A program made the position numbers and the translations under genes. The notes under the pieces were generated by a model, which was not told the DNA's origin, did no database searches, and worked only from the letters and a program-made list of their open reading frames with translations. A stretch of 8,078 nt of DNA from Gemmatimonadota bacterium (lineage in GTDB: Bacteria; 4572-55; J002), in contig RFFQ01000153.1 of NCBI GenBank assembly GCA_003697105.1, forward strand, positions 1 through 8,078, read 5' to 3'. Shown in pieces: positions 5,043-8,078 of the stretch; the first letter of the stretch is position 1; each line of letters opens with the position of its first letter.

Positions 5043-6317
5043 TTAGTCCGAATGGGTGGAAACGGTGTCCGACACGGGTGAATCCTCGATATTACCATCC
5101 TCCGTTATATCACGGATAGGCAGTACTATTGTAAAAACCGTGCCATTTCCGAGTTCGCTATCCACCAGAATTCGCCCGCCGTGCTCTGAGATGATGTTGG
5201 CGGCAATGGCTAACCCCAGCCCGGTGCCTTCATCTTTCGTGGTAAAAAAGGGTTCAAACAGCATGGAAAGGTTTTTACGCGGGATGCCCAGACCGGTATC
5301 AATAAACGCAATTTCGATGCGATGTGTGATATGGCGGGTTTTTAGGGTCAACTGGCCGCCATGGGGCATGGCTTGTATCGCGTTCAGAAAGAGATTTAAA
5401 AAGACCTGATGTAATGCGTTGCGGTCAACGGCGGTCAAGGGTAAATGGGGGTCGTATGTTTCGATGACGTTCACATGTGGCGGCAGAGTTTCCTGAGCTA
5501 AATTGACCACTTGATGGAGTATCTCGTTGATGTCTCGCTGTTCCAATTGCAGTTTTACTGGGCGGGAATATCGCAAGAAGTCGTTAATAAATTCGTTTAA
5601 ACGGCTGGCTTCCTCCTGAATCGCCGCCGTGAGTACCCGGCAACGGAGGTTTTCAAGTTCCATGCTTTGGATAAGATCGGTTGAGCTTTTGATGATACTC
5701 AGTGGGTTACGGATTTCATGGGCAATCCCCGCCGAAAGCCGCCCAATCGCTGCCATCTTCTCTTGCCGGGAGATTTCCGTCCGTGCCCGTTGTAACTCTG
5801 TATTTTGGGCTTCCAATGAGGCTATCATTTTCGCCGTCTGGATTTTTTCCCGGCGGTACTCCCGTCCCATAAAATAGACCACCAAGCCGATCACAAAAAA
5901 GAGGATTATCTTTGAGACCGTCTCAAAAATCTCATGATCGAAGACGGTCAATTCGTGGGCTTGCGGCGAAAAAATCAAGGTACTGCCAAATCCAATTGAT
6001 GCCAACGTGCAGACCAGAATAACCCCCTTGAGATGCTGTTCTGCCGCGATGATGATGATCGGAATGGTATAGAGCGGAAAAAACGCGCTTTCGTAAGCTC
6101 CGGTGGTGTAAACAAGCGTGGTCGTGAGGATGATGTTGGTCAGAGAGTCAATCAGATGTTTTTCTTTTAGATGCTGGCTGGCAAGATATTGTAGCAAGAT
6201 TGCCCCGAAAAATGCGCCGTAAACGTAAAGACGGGCATTGCCCGCATCGCCAAATAGCAGAAAGAACACCAGAGCGGCAACGGCAGTAAGGACATTAATT
6301 TGATCGAATAGTTTCAT
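5043..6317 (-). CDS. Six-transmembrane PilS-like sensor histidine kinase
   Basis: The product is 424 residues. Six hydrophobic segments fill the first 150 residues (about 7-23, 31-46, 57-74, 79-92, 97-116 and 133-150), with almost no periplasmic domain. The pattern, including YTTGAYESAFFPLY, resembles the membrane part of PilS. A charged coiled-coil linker (about 151-186) leads directly into the HisKA domain, with phospho-acceptor His200 in AGIAHEIRNPL. The ATPase domain has the N box around Asn312 (NLFLNAIQAM), G1 DTGLGIP (340-346), the F box FEPFFTTK (354-361) and G2 GTGLGLA (364-370). All key catalytic residues are present. No PAS domain is visible between membrane and HisKA, unlike typical PilS. 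The signal is probably sensed in or at the membrane. It autophosphorylates and should transfer phosphate to Asp52 of the NtrC-type regulator encoded next. The upstream Shine-Dalgarno sequence is weak; the ATG is chosen because the first membrane segment follows closely. Confidence 0.95.
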   Translation of the reverse strand: MKLFDQINVLTAVAALVFFLLFGDAGNARLYVYGAFFGAILLQYLASQHLKEKHLIDSLTNIILTTTLVYTTGAYESAFFPLYTIPIIIIAAEQHLKGVILVCTLASIGFGSTLIFSPQAHELTVFDHEIFETVSKIILFFVIGLVVYFMGREYRREKIQTAKMIASLEAQNTELQRARTEISRQEKMAAIGRLSAGIAHEIRNPLSIIKSSTDLIQSMELENLRCRVLTAAIQEEASRLNEFINDFLRYSRPVKLQLEQRDINEILHQVVNLAQETLPPHVNVIETYDPHLPLTAVDRNALHQVFLNLFLNAIQAMPHGGQLTLKTRHITHRIEIAFIDTGLGIPRKNLSMLFEPFFTTKDEGTGLGLAIAANIISEHGGRILVDSELGNGTVFTIVLPIRDITEDGNIEDSPVSDTVSTHSD

Positions 6318-6393
6318 GAGCCATCTTTCTGATCCCGAAAACTCAAAGATACGAAAAAACAGTGTGTCAGCGAGTCTAGTGGTTCCAAATTTT

Positions 6394-8028
6394 TTACCAA
6401 CGGTAACCTACAGAAAGCCAGAGGTGATGCCCTTGGCGCAGGTCGCCGGTTTGATAGAAATACTGCCCTTGTAGCGTTATGTTTTGAGGTTTCCATAAAT
6501 AAGACCCGTACCACCGCAATTCTTGCTGGTTGAGGGTGCGACTCATTTCGTGGGATTGATTGTAGTGCTCTAACCGCACGGTAACACCTGCCGATCCCCA
6601 CTCAAATGTACGGTACAGATCAACGGAAGGCGCATGACCCTTTAGAAAGCGGTTATCGGCGTATTGGTAGCGCACTGTCAGAATCGATTGGGCATCCCAC
6701 AGGGAATTGACCCGTAGGTAGTGAGACACGGAAAATGCCGGTTTTGTCTGCCCCGTTTGAACCCGCCAGCCAATGGATGTGCCGGTCTTCAACGAGGGGG
6801 AGAGTTTCCAGTCTCCACCCCCACGAAACCCCTGTTGTTGCGCGTTAAAAAAGAGGCTATCGGGAATATCTCGATTTTCGGTCTGCCGCACGTTTTCCGA
6901 GTGGGTATAGGCGGCAGAAATATGCATATTGGCGTGTACTTGATAGCGGATCGAAAGATTAAACCGGCTCAGTTGCAGTTGACCCGCGCCGGTATTCGCT
7001 TTCCAGCCACGATTGAGATCGACTTCTGCTTGTTGGTAAACGGATAACCGGCGGTGTTCCCAGTAGTTTGCTTGCAGATACAGCACCTCCCGGCTAACTT
7101 CACCTTGGATATATTGCCCCACTACGCCCACAGTTGCCTTGTATTTACGGGAGCGATAATCGCCGCGATCCAGATAGAGATACCCTCCATATTTTTGCTG
7201 GTCCGGATTCGGCTCCGAACGGGTTAAATCCGGTTGAAATCCACCTAAAACACCAATGCCCCAACCCGTGGCATGATAGACCGCTTCCATGCCATCCCAA
7301 CTGCCGCCGCCCCGCATGTAATCAGAATAAATCCGCCCGAAATGGAGGGTGTACGACGACGGTTGGTAACTCAGTTCCGCATAGTAGAACCGGTTTCGCC
7401 ATTCTGTCTCGCGGACCGCGGCGCTAATATTCCGGCGGCGCATTTGGTAGCGGCTGCGGGCTTTCAAGCGGAAATGGAGCGGCATACCCCCCAAATTTTC
7501 CACTTTATACGTGATTCTAAATTGGGGTTGGTAAAAATCTTCGCCAAATTTAGACTGATCCTGAAATGCTTCCACTCCCACTTCCGCGCGTCCCCGAATC
7601 GTTGTGTTGAGTTGATCCGCCGGGGGTGGGGGTGGGAGGAGTTCCGGTCGAGTTTGGGATTCGGAGGGGCTGGAGCGAACTTTAGGGAGCATTTCGGGTG
7701 CTCCGGCTTGCTTTGTGTGGGGGGTGAATCGCACTTCGTCTGCTACTTGCAAATTTGTTGTTTGGGATTCCACTTCACAAGCGGCTGAATGTGGTGCGAC
7801 ATGACGTACCCGCAGGATGGCGACTGGTGTTCCATTCCGCCAGACCTGCACCCGGTCGTCTATTTCTATTCCGGCGGCTTTGCCCTGATCGATGTAAACC
7901 ATGCCGGCAGCGATGTACTTAATTTTAGCCGTGCCTTGTGCTTGTGCGGTCCCAATTATCAGCAGAATAAACCATAATACAGCAAAAAATAAATTGTGCA
8001 GGTAGTTAATTCGATCTCTTTTTGTCAT
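6394..8028 (-). CDS. Outer-membrane beta-barrel protein with N-terminal SH3-like domain
   Basis: The product is 544 residues. Residues 1-30 form a signal peptide (basic start, hydrophobic core around FFAVLWFILLIIG, then AQA). Residues 33 to about 101 look like a small SH3-like beta domain of the FlgT C-terminal type (MVYIDQGKAAGIEIDDRVQVW, VADEVRF). A proline-rich linker with five prolines follows (132-136). From about residue 144 to the end, alternating aromatic/polar strands such as FYYAELSYQPSSYTLHFGRIYSDY indicate a transmembrane barrel of roughly 16-20 strands (estimated from length). The last residues, VGYRW, end in an aromatic residue as expected for Bam-dependent insertion. The ATG at 8026-8028 is chosen because the signal peptide starts there. 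It is the first gene of the five and lies 76 bases before the kinase gene. The substrate or partner is unknown: it could be a porin, a secretion pore or an anchor for a surface complex. No specific family is recognised. Confidence 0.85.
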   Translation of the reverse strand: MTKRDRINYLHNLFFAVLWFILLIIGTAQAQGTAKIKYIAAGMVYIDQGKAAGIEIDDRVQVWRNGTPVAILRVRHVAPHSAACEVESQTTNLQVADEVRFTPHTKQAGAPEMLPKVRSSPSESQTRPELLPPPPPADQLNTTIRGRAEVGVEAFQDQSKFGEDFYQPQFRITYKVENLGGMPLHFRLKARSRYQMRRRNISAAVRETEWRNRFYYAELSYQPSSYTLHFGRIYSDYMRGGGSWDGMEAVYHATGWGIGVLGGFQPDLTRSEPNPDQQKYGGYLYLDRGDYRSRKYKATVGVVGQYIQGEVSREVLYLQANYWEHRRLSVYQQAEVDLNRGWKANTGAGQLQLSRFNLSIRYQVHANMHISAAYTHSENVRQTENRDIPDSLFFNAQQQGFRGGGDWKLSPSLKTGTSIGWRVQTGQTKPAFSVSHYLRVNSLWDAQSILTVRYQYADNRFLKGHAPSVDLYRTFEWGSAGVTVRLEHYNQSHEMSRTLNQQELRWYGSYLWKPQNITLQGQYFYQTGDLRQGHHLWLSVGYRW

Positions 8029-8035
8029 TCTAAAA

Positions 8036-8068
8036 CTCTCCCAATTCTTCCCAACTCCCCAACTCCCC
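8036..8068 (-). promoter_or_regulatory. Ribosome binding site overlapping a G-quadruplex-like leader
   Basis: GGGAGAG (8036-8042, minus strand) is the likely ribosome site of the beta-barrel gene, about nine bases from the ATG. It overlaps a run of four G-tracts on the coding strand (at 8065-8068, 8057-8060, 8050-8052 and 8040-8042) with loops of 4, 4 and 7 bases, which fits the standard quadruplex pattern. If it folds in RNA it could hide the ribosome site. Confidence 0.5.
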
Positions 8069-8073
8069 AACTC
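8053..8073 (-). repeat. Tandem octamer repeat upstream of the beta-barrel gene
   Basis: About 2.6 copies of the eight-base unit GAGTTGGG or its permutation (AACTCCCC on the plus strand) run toward the right edge and may continue outside. Translation of this region as a TTG-started extension (MGSWGVGKNWESFR) gives only repeat-derived residues before the signal peptide, so it is treated as non-coding leader. Confidence 0.7.
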
Positions 8074-8078
8074 ATAAA

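Noticed and set aside
6344-6351. Bacteroidetes-type -7 box TATCTTTG upstream of the kinase gene
   Set aside because: The -7 match is exact, but no TTG element is found at the usual upstream distance, so promoter support is too weak.
6318-6393. Terminator between barrel and kinase genes (T6 run in the gap)
   Set aside because: The sequence before the T-run does not form a stem, so read-through into the kinase gene is more likely.
6314-6601. Minus-strand frame of 95 codons whose stop overlaps the kinase start as ATGA
   Set aside because: The overlap looks like translational coupling, but most of the frame lies inside the barrel's C-terminal strands in another frame, and the translation is Arg/Pro-rich without any motif.
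7273-7788. Plus-strand open frame of 171 codons opposite the barrel gene
   Set aside because: The minus frame has a signal peptide, linker and barrel strands; the plus frame shows no domain and appears to be a shadow.
8029-8070. TTG start adding 14 residues to the barrel protein
   Set aside because: The added residues come from the tandem repeat, and the signal peptide begins at the ATG.

Overview
The window suggests a free-living, Gram-negative bacterium of the FCB superphylum, probably one of its poorly cultured lineages (Calditrichota, KSB1 or a similar group) rather than a classical Bacteroidetes. This is an inference. It rests on a type IX secretion C-terminal sorting domain with an NYPNPFNP start, a lamin-tail/Hydin-type secreted protein, an outer-membrane beta-barrel, good Shine-Dalgarno sites and mid-range GC. 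No rRNA or other phylogenetic marker is present.

All five real genes lie on the minus strand, so transcription runs from the right edge to the left. In that order they are: an outer-membrane beta-barrel protein with an N-terminal SH3-like domain (8028-6394); a six-transmembrane PilS-like sensor histidine kinase (6317-5043); an NtrC-class, sigma-54-dependent response regulator (4889-3495); a large secreted mosaic protein with haem-type motifs, two cohesin-like modules, a dockerin and a T9SS sorting domain (3447-988); and a lamin-tail-domain secreted protein that leaves the window at its left edge (932-1). The gaps are 76, 153, 47 and 55 bases. No convincing factor-independent terminator is visible between genes, so one operon or overlapping transcription units are plausible. 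The 153-base gap before the response regulator is the richest non-coding stretch. It holds two near-identical 13-base dyads 31 bases apart, an inverted repeat, and a small hairpin over the ribosome-binding region. No stretch of 300 bases lacks a gene.

Reading the genes together, a membrane sensor and a sigma-54 activator sit between an outer-membrane protein and two secreted surface proteins. The likely theme is sensory control of cell-surface or extracellular structures. The most unusual gene is the mosaic protein at 988-3447. It combines a temptin-like calcium/CxxCH module, an Ig-like domain apparently split by a haem-motif insert, and a cohesin-dockerin-cohesin block. If the dockerin recognises the cohesins, the protein could assemble with itself into a redox-active surface polymer. 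That idea is a hypothesis and not something the sequence proves.
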